Notes: generated by a model not told the origin, from the sequence alone. Numbered from the stretch's first letter, positions 16,304 through 25,153 are shown. The stretch: 64,000 nt of DNA from an uncultured Prevotellaceae bacterium (GCA_902774815.1 CACYJV010000005.1:158049-222048); one strand, 5' to 3'. Translations and numbers: made by a program.

Positions 16304-17403
16304 TTTAAGATACAATTAAGAGTTCTTTCAATATCCTCATCCGTCAACTGGTGATGCATTGGCAGACAGATGACCTCATTGGCAATGCGAGTGGCTACAG
16401 GAAGATTGTCCGGTGCCGCAGAGGGAAGACCACGATACGTGCTGAAGGTGCTTATAAGCGGGAAGAAATAACGACGCCCCAAAACACCTTGCTCCCTCAT
16501 CTCGAAGTAGAGTTGGTCGCGGGTTTTGCCGTATTCCTCTGCTTTGACGAAGATGGGGAAATAGCTGTAATTGTGACGAACATCGGGCATATCATCAAAG
16601 AAACGGATGCCAGGGACGTTACGCAGGGCTTCACGATATTTGATGGCTACCAGATGGCGCTTCTCGATGGCTGCATCCACCTGTTTGAGATTCAACAGTC
16701 CGTAGGCAGCACGCACTTCATCCATTTTACTGTTGATGCCAGGAGCTACTACCTCGGTTTCTCCGGCGAAGCCGAAGTTTTTTAGGTAGTCGATGCGCTT
16801 TTTGGTTTGCTCGTCGTGCATCACGAGGGCTCCACCTTCGAGGGTGTTATAGACCTTGGTGGCGTGGAAGCTAAGAGTGGACATATCGCCACGGTTCAGC
16901 ACGCTCTCGCCGTTCACCTCAACGCCGAAGGCATGAGCTGCATCGTAGATGACCTTCAGACCATACTTGTCGGCAATGGCTTGGATAGCATCCATATTCA
17001 CAGGCTTGCCATAGCAATGCACTGGCATAATGGCGGTAGTTTTGGGTGTGATGGCAGCTTCTATCTTCTCGGGGTCTATGCCGCAGGTACTCTCCTCTAT
17101 ATCCACGAACACGGGACGACAGCCGTTCCACCAGATGCTGTGGGTGGTGGCAACAAAGCTGTAAGGTGTAGTGATGACCTCACCTGTGATGCGGAGTGCC
17201 TGCAGGGCTGTCAGCAGCGGCAGGGTGCCGTTAGTAAAAAGGCTTATATAAGGAACCTTTAAATAATCACATAAAGCTTTCTCCAACTGAATATGGAACT
17301 GTCCCATATTAGTTATCCACTTGCTTTTCCATATCTCCTTGAGCATCTCATTAAACTCGTCGAGATTGGGAAGCAAGGGCGAGGTAACGGTAATCTGATT
17401 CAT
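16300..17403 (-). CDS. DegT/DnrJ/EryC1/StrS sugar aminotransferase
   Basis: A 367-residue PLP enzyme. The cofactor Asp is in VIYDAAHAFG (Asp154) and the Schiff-base Lys in LSFHATKVYNTLEGG (Lys183). The family's TTPYSFVATTHSI and NSKMDEVRAAYGLL blocks are present. It converts a keto-sugar nucleotide to an amino sugar, using glutamate. It is coupled by a four-base overlap to the LbH acyltransferase, so the product is probably acetylated next. It resembles VioA/FdtB-type enzymes. The needed 4-keto or 3-keto sugar would come from a dehydratase acting on a dTDP- or UDP-sugar; the local rfbA is only a remnant, so a dTDP-sugar would need rfbA elsewhere. Confidence 0.87.
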   Translation of the reverse strand: MNQITVTSPLLPNLDEFNEMLKEIWKSKWITNMGQFHIQLEKALCDYLKVPYISLFTNGTLPLLTALQALRITGEVITTPYSFVATTHSIWWNGCRPVFVDIEESTCGIDPEKIEAAITPKTTAIMPVHCYGKPVNMDAIQAIADKYGLKVIYDAAHAFGVEVNGESVLNRGDMSTLSFHATKVYNTLEGGALVMHDEQTKKRIDYLKNFGFAGETEVVAPGINSKMDEVRAAYGLLNLKQVDAAIEKRHLVAIKYREALRNVPGIRFFDDMPDVRHNYSYFPIFVKAEEYGKTRDQLYFEMREQGVLGRRYFFPLISTFSTYRGLPSAAPDNLPVATRIANEVICLPMHHQLTDEDIERTLNCILK

Positions 17404-17414
17404 ATAATTATATT

Positions 17415-18554
17415 TTAACTATTTGTCAAACGTAAGAAGAAGCGATCCGCTTTGTCAGATAGCTTTTCATCGTACCATCTGAAAAACCACATCTCCAATG
17501 TTGCTATCCGAAGCTGATCTATTAGATTGCATACTACAAAAACTGCTATAACAACTCCAACACTAAAGAGCACAAGTTGTCCCAAAGGCAATGAATAGTG
17601 ACCTACACAATCCACAAAGTCTTTCCACAACCAGGTTCGCATAGCCGGTGAATTGGCGTGAATCAGCAAGACGCCAAACGTGGCAGCTCCGAAAGCATTG
17701 ATAATCTTGCTAAAATTAATCTTCAAGTTTTTGAACCATAGGAACGAACACACTGCGATCACAACAGCGAAGAATTTGTGGCAATCACTCATGAACCAAT
17801 ACAAGGCATTAAACCTCCACAAGAAAAGCACACTGGCTACTGCAACAAGTATTGAAAGTAATGTTAACCATCCCCACAAGGATTTTTTCTCGAATATAGG
17901 CGCAGGATACATCCTAAAATAAGATGCCATCAAGAAGATGATTCCAAACCAAGTGATGTAGTTGTACGATAAGCCAAACGTAGGGATTGAACCACACAAA
18001 GTATAGCAAGAAAGTAACAGTATTAGCAACAACTGATGTTGGCGTCGTGTCATATTGTGAACTAAAATAGACCAAAATGGTATCGTCAGGTAGAATACGA
18101 TGAAACAACTGACAAAATCATTCTTGAACTCCCAGAAAGGCATTATTAGTTTTACGGCTCTCAGTGCACTAAAGGATTCATATCCTGTTATGAGGAACAC
18201 TATGTATATAAGAATCTTGTAAAAGTAGATTTCCAAGAATAGCTTTAGAAACTTTCTTATTGTTATTATGCTCTGACACATAAAATACCCCGTAATCATC
18301 ATAAAGCAATTGATGCCTGTCTTCCCGAACATTCCAAATAGCCATAAGAACCCGCTTTTCAGAGAGAAACCATTAGTGAATAATGGACCATCCGGAAGCG
18401 TCAACCCAGAACTGACCACATAGTGATGAGCAACAATCATCAGCATACAGATAATGCGGTACAGCTCAAGATTAGAACTACGTGGCGGTTTTGCAGATTG
18501 CTTTACTTGATTATCAGCTCTTTCATATAGGAGGGGATGGACGGTAAATGCCAT
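17415..18554 (-). CDS. Acyltransferase 3 family membrane protein
   Basis: A 379-residue membrane protein with about ten helices. It opens with SSNLELYRIICMLMIVAHHYVV, the R-x10-H motif of acyltransferase-3 enzymes (the pattern of OafA-type O-acetylases), and a later FGVLLIHANSPAMRTWLW helix matches the family's end. It should O-acetylate a sugar of the repeat unit, taking the acyl group across the membrane. Start ATG at 18,554; the first 25 residues are polar and poorly conserved, so the start could be later. It lies next to the remnant scar at 18,592-18,794. Confidence 0.85.
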   Translation of the reverse strand: MAFTVHPLLYERADNQVKQSAKPPRSSNLELYRIICMLMIVAHHYVVSSGLTLPDGPLFTNGFSLKSGFLWLFGMFGKTGINCFMMITGYFMCQSIITIRKFLKLFLEIYFYKILIYIVFLITGYESFSALRAVKLIMPFWEFKNDFVSCFIVFYLTIPFWSILVHNMTRRQHQLLLILLLSCYTLCGSIPTFGLSYNYITWFGIIFLMASYFRMYPAPIFEKKSLWGWLTLLSILVAVASVLFLWRFNALYWFMSDCHKFFAVVIAVCSFLWFKNLKINFSKIINAFGAATFGVLLIHANSPAMRTWLWKDFVDCVGHYSLPLGQLVLFSVGVVIAVFVVCNLIDQLRIATLEMWFFRWYDEKLSDKADRFFLRLTNS

Positions 18555-18591
18555 ATTATCAGCGCGTTATATCAATTCCTTATTCTAATTC

Positions 18592-18738
18592 TTATTTCTC
18601 CAACTCTTTGTCACGAAAGAAATTGGAGTTGGTCTCTTCTTTCATCTCATCAATAACCTTCAGCAAGTACTGCCCATACTGGTTCTTCAACATCGGCCTG
18701 GCCAACTCGCGCATCTTGTCTTCGCTAATCCAGCCCAA
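18592..18738 (-). pseudogene. rfbA 3' remnant (glucose-1-phosphate thymidylyltransferase tail)
   Basis: On the minus strand, right after an in-frame TGA, 48 codons read [20 protein letters not shown] and on through [12 protein letters not shown] to a TAA at 18,592. This is the typical C-terminus of RfbA in Bacteroidota. The catalytic part of about 240 residues is missing. The fragment is joined at its 5' end to the first codons of another gene (18,687-18,794), which marks a deletion junction. No product is expected. Confidence 0.8.
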
Positions 18739-18794
18739 TCAGTATGCTCTCCAAAAAGGCACAAACGGCCAGGAACAAATAATTCAATTGCCAT
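18687..18794 (-). pseudogene. GHMP sugar kinase 5' remnant
   Basis: The ATG at 18,794 lies two bases after the stop of the nucleotidyltransferase (TAG-CT-ATG), as expected in an operon. The first 22 codons read [22 protein letters not shown], the substrate-binding start of GHMP kinases (PGR-x-x-x-x-GEH). Then the frame runs into rfbA DNA in the wrong phase and stops after 35 codons. Parent and rfbA sequences could share TTGGGCTGGA at the join, so a deletion at a short homology is plausible. The lost part would include the rest of the kinase and everything up to the end of rfbA. Confidence 0.72.
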
Positions 18795-18796
18795 AG

Positions 18797-19852
18797 CTAT
18801 AATACATTTATCATTTTCAGATACTCCGGCCATTCACCCATGTCTTTCCACGCATTTTCACTAACAGGGAAGCAGCCGATACGGCCGCCGCGGGCTTTGA
18901 TTTTCTCCATCAGATGGGTGATGTGGAAGAACTGACGTTCGGGAATTTCATCAATCAGTTCCGGATTGAGGATGTAAACACCCGTATTGATCATATAAGT
19001 TTGCTCCGGTTTTTCATGAAGGCCAGTCATAAGACCATCATCGCCAGTCTCAATGACTCCATAAGGAATCTTAATGCTTTTCACTGCAGTGACAATTGTC
19101 AAATCATTATGATTACTCACATGATATTCATACACATCACGATAATCTTGATCATTAATGATATCACAGTTTGACACGAAAAACGGCGTGGTGATTTTTC
19201 CTTTCAGCAGCGACACGCTGCCGATGGTTCCCAGCGGTTTCTCCTCCTGGAAGAACTCGATGTCGTACTTGTGGTCGAGCTGGCTGAGGTAGTACTTCAT
19301 AATGTCAGCCTTGTAGTTGACCGACATATAGAACTTCGTACAGCCAATCTCCTCGAACTGGTCGAGGATGGTCTCAAGAATGGTCTTGTCGCCGATAGGT
19401 ACGAGGGGCTTGGGGATGACGTTTGTGATGGGTTTTAGGCGGGTGCCCTTGCCTCCGGCCATGATGACCACAGGCAGGTTGATCTTCTCCCGTTCAGAGA
19501 GTTCGGCCTTCTTGAAAAGGTCACCCCAGAACAATATGTCCACCAGCTCGCCTTGCTCATCGAGGATGGGCATCACCTCTGCACGCATCCGGCGCATCTT
19601 CTCGCGGATACTCTCCTCTCCTTCCGACTGGTAGCCGTAAACCTTGTTCTTATTCAGGATACGGCTCACCGGCTCCTTCAAGGCGATGTTCTTGATGATA
19701 GCCCTCTGAATATCGCCAATGGTGATAAGTCCCTCAAAGTGTTCGCCGCTGAACACGAGGAGAATCTTCACCTTTACTTCATCCATCTGCTTCATTGCGT
19801 CGAGGAGAGAGGCGGAGGGGGAGATGACCCTTTGTTTGATTTTTTCTATCAT
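18797..19852 (-). CDS. Sugar-phosphate nucleotidyltransferase with N-terminal CBS pair
   Basis: 351 residues in two parts. Residues 1-115 form two CBS repeats (LLDAMKQMDEVKVKILLVF, LITIGDIQRAI, MRAEVMPILDEQGELVDILFWGDLF). From about 127 the nucleotidyltransferase core begins with VVIMAGGKGTRLKPIT and has KPLVPIGDKTILETI, FFVSNCDIIND and NTGVYILNPEL. CBS-linked enzymes of this type (PtmE-like) make activated sugars in legionaminic acid and heptose pathways. It overlaps the epimerase by four bases (ATGA). The next gene was a GHMP kinase, now cut off, so the sugar-1-phosphate supply may be lost. Confidence 0.85.
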   Translation of the reverse strand: MIEKIKQRVISPSASLLDAMKQMDEVKVKILLVFSGEHFEGLITIGDIQRAIIKNIALKEPVSRILNKNKVYGYQSEGEESIREKMRRMRAEVMPILDEQGELVDILFWGDLFKKAELSEREKINLPVVIMAGGKGTRLKPITNVIPKPLVPIGDKTILETILDQFEEIGCTKFYMSVNYKADIMKYYLSQLDHKYDIEFFQEEKPLGTIGSVSLLKGKITTPFFVSNCDIINDQDYRDVYEYHVSNHNDLTIVTAVKSIKIPYGVIETGDDGLMTGLHEKPEQTYMINTGVYILNPELIDEIPERQFFHITHLMEKIKARGGRIGCFPVSENAWKDMGEWPEYLKMINVL

Positions 19853-20865
19853 TCTAATCCTTGTGTATAATCACTTTCTTTACCCCAAAGCTTTTCGAAA
19901 CGGTTAACTTCCATTTCGTGTTTCAAATCTTTGAGAAACGAAATATAGTCGTATTTAGGCTCGTAGCCCAACTGTTCAATAGTTTTAGATATATCCAGAC
20001 AGAAGTTAGGAGAGTTTGGTTTGTCTCTATTTACAATGATTCTAGACGGTTTGTCCTTACGTCCAAACACATCAATAATGCCTTGTATCTGTTCCATACG
20101 GGTCACAGGCATATTATTCCCGATATTGTATGTGCCACTCTCGCCGTTTCCTGTAAGCATCTTTTCTACTATCTGCGTGCAATCCTTCACATAAAACACA
20201 TCGCGTTTGCATTCAGGATCACCCCAAAGTTCAATATCCTCACCTTTCTTGGCCTGTTCAATTATAGCTCGCTGTCCAGTCAATCTCTTCTGACCGTCTT
20301 TAAAGAAGGTCGGGTTGGGATGGTAGCAAAAAACATTTGCAAAGCGGAAGATATAGTACTTAAAATTATACTTGGCCGCATAATGCGCAACTATGTCACA
20401 GGCGGCATTTTTTGTGATGGCATATATTGAGTGATCTGTGTTCAACGGGAACTTACTAGGAGCATCTGCCGGAATAGGCTTCTGCGTACCATACAGGTAA
20501 TAAACGTCAGCTACTGTCCGAGCGAATATAAAACGCTGCACACCGGCTTTCACCGCATAGTCCAACACGTTCATTGTTCCGTATATGTTCGACTCTACAA
20601 ACACACGGGGATGGTAACCATCCATCGTAGCCGGAAGTGTAGCAGCGAAATGAATAACACCATACACATCACATTGAGGAAGTTTATCAAAAGTATCCTC
20701 CTTGAGGATGTCCATTGAGATATACTTAATGCCGTAGTCAGCAAAGAACCCGTTATCACTCGGGCGGTGACCTACCGCCACTACATCAAATCCCACTTTT
20801 TTAAGGTGCAGGGCTGAATAACAGCCGACTTTGCCTGTTGCTCCAAATACAACAACCTTCTTCAT
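19849..20865 (-). CDS. NAD-dependent epimerase/dehydratase (SDR)
   Basis: A 338-residue extended SDR. The Rossmann motif is VVVFGATGKVGCYSALHL (3-20, G-A-T-G-x-V-G), a strand reads DVYGVIHFAATLPA, and the catalytic Y-x-x-x-K is in NTDHSIYAITKNAAC (Tyr152-Lys156 region). It acts on a nucleotide-activated sugar. It is set between the ATP-grasp and the CBS nucleotidyltransferase genes, with a four-base overlap to the latter. Substrate unknown. Confidence 0.82.
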   Translation of the reverse strand: MKKVVVFGATGKVGCYSALHLKKVGFDVVAVGHRPSDNGFFADYGIKYISMDILKEDTFDKLPQCDVYGVIHFAATLPATMDGYHPRVFVESNIYGTMNVLDYAVKAGVQRFIFARTVADVYYLYGTQKPIPADAPSKFPLNTDHSIYAITKNAACDIVAHYAAKYNFKYYIFRFANVFCYHPNPTFFKDGQKRLTGQRAIIEQAKKGEDIELWGDPECKRDVFYVKDCTQIVEKMLTGNGESGTYNIGNNMPVTRMEQIQGIIDVFGRKDKPSRIIVNRDKPNSPNFCLDISKTIEQLGYEPKYDYISFLKDLKHEMEVNRFEKLWGKESDYTQGLE

Positions 20866-20874
20866 ATCAATACT

Positions 20875-22185
20875 CTATATAAGTGTTATTAAGTTATTAA
20901 TTCTATTTGAATAAATGTCCAGCAAATGTTTTACATCTTCTCTCGTCTCCCCCTTCACGATAAACTGCCCATACCGATTCAAACTACTTGTAATCGGATG
21001 TATCTCATCACCGACCTTCAGCGACGTTGCAAAGCTATAGACATTCGGCCAAGTGCTTACCTCGTTGATAGCAGGATCTATTGCCGTCACTTTGCCGCAA
21101 GGAAGGCTCAGAAAGCATACGCCAGAGGCTTTCTCTACCCGTCCTGTCTGTGTATTAACCTTCTCTCCAAGTGCAATATGCAGTAACTGGTCTTCCAGAT
21201 TGATGCCCGTAGAAAGCGGAGTGAGCGTACTGGTGATATAGTCACCTCCCAGCCTCGGGCTGGTCTCAATCACAAAGATGCCTCGTTCGTTAATCTTCAA
21301 CTCCGTGTGTGATGGGCAGTTCTCAAACTTCAGTGTCTTGCCAATCTTCGCCACAATCTCACGAATCTTATGTTTATTTTCCTCGCTGATATTGGCAGGT
21401 TGGATATGTCCCAGCTCTACATTGTAAGGAAACTCTGTGGTCTTCTTCTCGGTGAACTGAATGACTTCGCTCTTTCCATCGTAGTGCAGTCCTTCGATGC
21501 TGTATTCCGGACCATCAATAAACTCCTCTACCAACACAGAGTCCAGTTTGGAATACTCCAGGGCTTCCGTCATTGACTGCTCCAGTTCCTCTTTTGTGCG
21601 GCAGAGTTTCACGCCACGACTTCCGGAGTTGTCACGAGGTTTTACGATGACAGGGAAGTGCAACTCTTGGGATGGCCTTTGGCCAGAAATCTCTGAAAAA
21701 TCTATAACAAAATCATTTCCTCCGATTTTTGAATCTATTTTTGATGGATTTCTGCGAAGCTTCAAATTGACAATATCCTCTGAACGGAGGAGAATGCCGC
21801 GAGCGTGAGGAACGTCACCGAGTTCAAAGCGCTGCTTCATCTGGAACTTGTCGGTGCTCCACTGAGCAGTCACTACTGAGAAGAACGGGAAACCATACTT
21901 CTCGGCAATACGGGCCATCATGACAAGGGGCTTGTCGGTAGCGGCAGTGACGATGGCATCGATGCCGTGTTTCTCCACTACGGCACAAGTGCCCTCGTAG
22001 TCCTGGCCACCAACAACCTCAAAGGCATCGACATCATTCCTGCAAATAGCATCCTCGCAGGGATCAATGCCCACGGTGTATAGTCCCATCAATTTTGCCC
22101 GATTGATAATCGACTGCTGAAGCGGACCTACACCAAACACTAATATAGATTTTTTATCTTTCATTGTTTCAACGTTAATTGCCAT
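20875..22185 (-). CDS. ATP-grasp domain protein
   Basis: A 436-residue ATP-grasp enzyme. The N-domain strand is KKSILVFGVGPLQQSIINRA; a second ATG (codon 8, 22,164) directly before it may be the real start. The ATP-grasp core is FPVIVKPRDNSGSRGVKL (around 182-200), VLVEEFIDGPEYSIEGLHYDGK and IFVIETSPRLGGDYITSTLTPLSTGINL. It probably joins a carboxylate to an amino group in sugar-nucleotide or amino-acid decoration. Between the RSEDI segment and the PVIVKP strand, where relatives have a short link, about 35 extra residues are coded by DNA bounded by an 8-bp inverted repeat (21,684-21,754, see findings). Confidence 0.8.
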   Translation of the reverse strand: MAINVETMKDKKSILVFGVGPLQQSIINRAKLMGLYTVGIDPCEDAICRNDVDAFEVVGGQDYEGTCAVVEKHGIDAIVTAATDKPLVMMARIAEKYGFPFFSVVTAQWSTDKFQMKQRFELGDVPHARGILLRSEDIVNLKLRRNPSKIDSKIGGNDFVIDFSEISGQRPSQELHFPVIVKPRDNSGSRGVKLCRTKEELEQSMTEALEYSKLDSVLVEEFIDGPEYSIEGLHYDGKSEVIQFTEKKTTEFPYNVELGHIQPANISEENKHKIREIVAKIGKTLKFENCPSHTELKINERGIFVIETSPRLGGDYITSTLTPLSTGINLEDQLLHIALGEKVNTQTGRVEKASGVCFLSLPCGKVTAIDPAINEVSTWPNVYSFATSLKVGDEIHPITSSLNRYGQFIVKGETREDVKHLLDIYSNRINNLITLI

Positions 22186-22207
22186 TAATCAGCCATGTAA
22201 TTATCCA

Positions 22208-22675
22208 TTAATTGTCATTCTCGTCGAGCAAGTAAGAATAATCTGCATCAGGAAGAGGTTCCATATTGCGGTCAACAATAAAACACTCATTTGTATCAGC
22301 ATCATAGGCCCATCTTTCACCAATCAAGCTCTCCTCACCGAAATTAATCAACAGCCCAAGTGGCTTGCGTGTCAAACGAAGATAGTTGCAGAGCTGTGCC
22401 CGATGGACAGGAACCAGTTTGGTGACGGATTTTAGCTCAACAATAATATCTCCGACGACAATATCCATTCGGTACTTCTTTTCGAGAAGATGCTCCTTGT
22501 AGTACACGGGAACTTCCTGTTCACGAACATTATCGATTCCTCTGTCTAACAATTCCAAGTGCAAAGCCTCCTGATAAACAGGTTCAAGCAGACCCCAGTT
22601 AAGTTCTGAGTGTACAGTCATAGCTGCACCTATAATCTTATAAACCACATTGGAATACTTGGAGAGGTCAAGCAT
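22208..22675 (-). CDS. GxxExxY protein
   Basis: 155 residues from ATG 22,675 (MLDLSKYSNVVYKIIGAAM); longer frames upstream would overlap the aminotransferase and lack similarity. The signature is LNWGLLEPVYQEAL (G-x-x-E-x-x-Y), followed by YRMDIVVGDIIVELKSV, the Asp...Glu-x-Lys pattern of PD-(D/E)XK nucleases, and RLTRKPLGLLINFG. The protein is intact. GxxExxY genes are often found in capsule loci of this phylum, between sugar genes, yet no role in sugar synthesis is known. It lies 22 bases after the ATP-grasp start and 44 before the aminotransferase end. Confidence 0.85.
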   Translation of the reverse strand: MLDLSKYSNVVYKIIGAAMTVHSELNWGLLEPVYQEALHLELLDRGIDNVREQEVPVYYKEHLLEKKYRMDIVVGDIIVELKSVTKLVPVHRAQLCNYLRLTRKPLGLLINFGEESLIGERWAYDADTNECFIVDRNMEPLPDADYSYLLDENDN

Positions 22676-22719
22676 AATTAACGAAAAATTATACGGACAA
22701 TTAACGATAATTAATGTAA

Positions 22720-23859
22720 TTATCGAATTTCCTTGATGGCTCGCTCGAAGACATCGCAAATAAAGTCTATTTGCTCTGAGGTCAACGCTGCGTACATCGG
22801 GAGGGTAATTTCGTTGTCTGTGACATATTCCGTCTGAGGAAGAACTGCGCCAAGATCTCTATATGTGCTAAACTTATGACAAGCTGGGTAATGGACACTG
22901 GTCTGGATGCCGGCAGCGTGGATGTACTCACGGATCTTGTTGCGACGCTCCTTTGTGCTGTTCAGCAGGACGGTGGGTAGGATGTAGTTGCTCACGAACT
23001 CTGTGTTGTCCGCAAACGGAACAACCACACCGTCTATTTTGCTCAGGCGGTCAACATACTGTTTGCGTACCTTGATACGGGTTTCTAAGTCACCGGGGAG
23101 TTTCTTCAGCTGCTCGATGGCAATAGCTGCACGGATGTCATCCATTCGGAAGTTGTAGCCCAAGCAGGTAATATCATACTCAGTGGCATGACCGCTGGCA
23201 CGTTGGTAGCTCATAGTGCTCATGCCGTGACTGCGGATAAGGCGGGCTTTGGCTGCCATCTCCTCGTTGTTGGTGATAAACATACCACCTTCGCCAGTGG
23301 AGATGTTCTTATTGGAGAAGAAACTGAACGAGGCGCAATCTCCAATGGTTCCGAGTTTCTTGCCCTTGTACTCTGACAGTGGACCGTGGCAGGCATCTTC
23401 AATCACCTTGAGGCTATGCTTCTTAGCAATCGCCATAATCTCGTCCATCTTGGCTGGGAAACCAGCCATATGAACTACCACAATGCCTTTGGTCTTTGGT
23501 GTGATCTTCCGCTCAATGTCAGCAGGATCGATATTGATGTGGTCAGGTCCAACGATATCTGCAAAGACAGGTGTGGCACCTACGTAACGAATACAGTTGC
23601 AAGAAGCAGCAAAGGTCAAGGACGGACAGATTACTTCATCGCCGGGGCCGAAGCCGCACACCATGCATGCTGTGTGTAGGGAACTTGTACAGTTTGACAT
23701 GCTGACGGCATATTTCACACCCCACATGTCGATGAACATCTGTTCGAGTTCGGCATTCTTGGGACCTGTGGAAATCCAGCCAGACTTAATGGTGTCGTAG
23801 GCAGCCTGTGCCTCACGCTCGTCAAAATTAAGATTAAAAAGAGGAATTTTGTATGCCAT
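22720..23859 (-). CDS. DegT/DnrJ/EryC1/StrS sugar aminotransferase
   Basis: A 379-residue PLP enzyme. Asp155 in KVIEDACHGPL binds the cofactor and Lys184 in FSFFSNKNISTGEGGM forms the Schiff base. The NCTSSLHTACMVCGFGPGDEVICPSLTFAASCNCI stretch and FRMDDIRAAIAIEQL are family blocks. The enzyme directly follows a nucleotide-sugar dehydratase gene (23,927), so the pair should make a 4-amino-4,6-dideoxy or similar amino sugar, as with PseB/PseC or LegB/LegC. No NeuB-type synthase is in the window, so a full nonulosonic acid path is not shown. Confidence 0.87.
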   Translation of the reverse strand: MAYKIPLFNLNFDEREAQAAYDTIKSGWISTGPKNAELEQMFIDMWGVKYAVSMSNCTSSLHTACMVCGFGPGDEVICPSLTFAASCNCIRYVGATPVFADIVGPDHINIDPADIERKITPKTKGIVVVHMAGFPAKMDEIMAIAKKHSLKVIEDACHGPLSEYKGKKLGTIGDCASFSFFSNKNISTGEGGMFITNNEEMAAKARLIRSHGMSTMSYQRASGHATEYDITCLGYNFRMDDIRAAIAIEQLKKLPGDLETRIKVRKQYVDRLSKIDGVVVPFADNTEFVSNYILPTVLLNSTKERRNKIREYIHAAGIQTSVHYPACHKFSTYRDLGAVLPQTEYVTDNEITLPMYAALTSEQIDFICDVFERAIKEIR

Positions 23860-23926
23860 ATACTTATTTACGATTTAATTATTTACAAGTTACGATTTGA
23901 ATATGATGATGTGAGTATTCGAATAG

Positions 23927-25153
23927 TTACATTTTTTGATCTAAGTTTTTGCCCGTTTCTTCATGCTGGAAATTGGGCAAAAAGTGTTTTATTGCATCCA
24001 CGACCTGGGCTTTGGTGAAGTCGTCACGGTGGAAGATGGATTCCAATTCATCAAAGAAAGCATTCACTTCGACCATGGGACGACGGGTGGTTTCCTCAAC
24101 TACACCAAGGGCTTGAAAACGTTCCATATTGATCTTCTCTCCAGGGACGTAGAATTCTTCGTAGGCTTTCTCGCCAGTGGTGTCGGAGGTGAAATAGACG
24201 ACGGGATAAGCCCCCTCTAAATCTCCCCCCGTAGGGGAGACTTTCATTCTCGCTGCAAGTTGTTTGGCTTCGGCATCAGAGGAGCATTCGCGTTTCTCCA
24301 GACCGTTGGCAGTGACGAAACTGTCACAGATACTGCTGAAAGTGAGCATCTGGTCTTCACCGAGTTTCGGGAAGAATACTTCTCCGCCCTTGCCAAGGAT
24401 GCACGCTAACATACAGATTTGACCACTTTCTTCTGGACTCACGAAGTAACGCTTCACATCACTGGGAGCTGCAAGAGGCTGGCGCTTCTGCAGGCGGTGT
24501 ATCCAACCGTCAGGCAAGGAGCCGTTGCTGAATGCGACGTTGGCAAAGCGGGCTGTAGTAACCTTGAACTTATCATTATAGGCCATCACAAGGTCTTCCA
24601 TTATGCGCTTGCTGGCTCCCATGATATTGACAGGGTTGGCAGCTTTGTCGGTGGAAACACAGAAGAAATGCTTGGGCGGATAGAGCGTCAACAGATCCAT
24701 CAGGCGCTTAGCCTTGATGTCGTTGTTCTCAATGAGCGCCTGCACACTATAGCGGTCTTTCTCCGAGCGTACATGCTTGTGAGCCGAGAAGTTTGCCACG
24801 ATGTCAAAGCCTTTCTCCTCACGGAAGATCCGCTCGAAGATGGGGTCAGCAAAATTCAGCGTGTAGCAGCGGAACTCATCGGGAACATATAACCCATCGG
24901 TACTGCGAACATCGCGGACAAGTTCTGCGAGGCCATTCTCATTGAGGTCAACGACCACCACGCTCTTCGGTTCAAAGCGCAGAATGGCTTTAATGAATGA
25001 AGAGCCTATCGAACCGGCGCCGCCGATTACACAAACGCTCTTACCTTTTATCTCGCGTGTCAAGGTGTCTTTGTTTGCTTCTATATCGGCAGCAAACATG
25101 CTGACAGGGCGGAAGGTAACGCTATCGGAAATGAATTTATCTAAATTGAACAC
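23927..25153 (-). CDS. Polysaccharide biosynthesis protein, nucleotide-sugar dehydratase (CapD-like SDR)
   Basis: A 408-residue soluble SDR. The start appears to be GTG 25,153 (FNLDKFISDSV follows). The cofactor loop is CVIGGAGSIGSSF, the strand FDIVANFSAHKHV matches the family's HAAAxKHV, and the active-site block is CVSTDKAANPVNIMGASKRIMEDL, again with Met before x-x-x-Lys. It is followed by the aminotransferase. Between AEAKQLAARM and YPVVYF there is a short in-frame insert, KVSPTGGDLEGA (around residues 303-315), coded by a palindromic repeat (24,209-24,245). The insert is in the C-terminal sugar-binding part, away from the catalytic residues. Confidence 0.83.
   Translation of the reverse strand: MFNLDKFISDSVTFRPVSMFAADIEANKDTLTREIKGKSVCVIGGAGSIGSSFIKAILRFEPKSVVVVDLNENGLAELVRDVRSTDGLYVPDEFRCYTLNFADPIFERIFREEKGFDIVANFSAHKHVRSEKDRYSVQALIENNDIKAKRLMDLLTLYPPKHFFCVSTDKAANPVNIMGASKRIMEDLVMAYNDKFKVTTARFANVAFSNGSLPDGWIHRLQKRQPLAAPSDVKRYFVSPEESGQICMLACILGKGGEVFFPKLGEDQMLTFSSICDSFVTANGLEKRECSSDAEAKQLAARMKVSPTGGDLEGAYPVVYFTSDTTGEKAYEEFYVPGEKINMERFQALGVVEETTRRPMVEVNAFFDELESIFHRDDFTKAQVVDAIKHFLPNFQHEETGKNLDQKM
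24209..24245 (-). repeat. In-frame palindromic repeat inside the dehydratase
   Basis: The unit AGCCCCCTCTAAATCTCCCC plus CCCGTAGGGGAGACTTTC is nearly identical to the unit at 29,901-29,937. Its core is an inverted repeat of CTCCCC and GGGGAG around CCCGTA. Read with the gene it gives VSPTGGDLEGA, the same peptide as in the protein at 29,346-31,907. There is no stop codon in the frame used. Confidence 0.85.

Noticed and set aside
20875-25153. Complete pseudaminic or legionaminic acid pathway
   Set aside because: A dehydratase, aminotransferase and CBS nucleotidyltransferase are present, but no NeuB-type synthase, no hydrolysing epimerase and no CMP-sugar synthetase are in the window.
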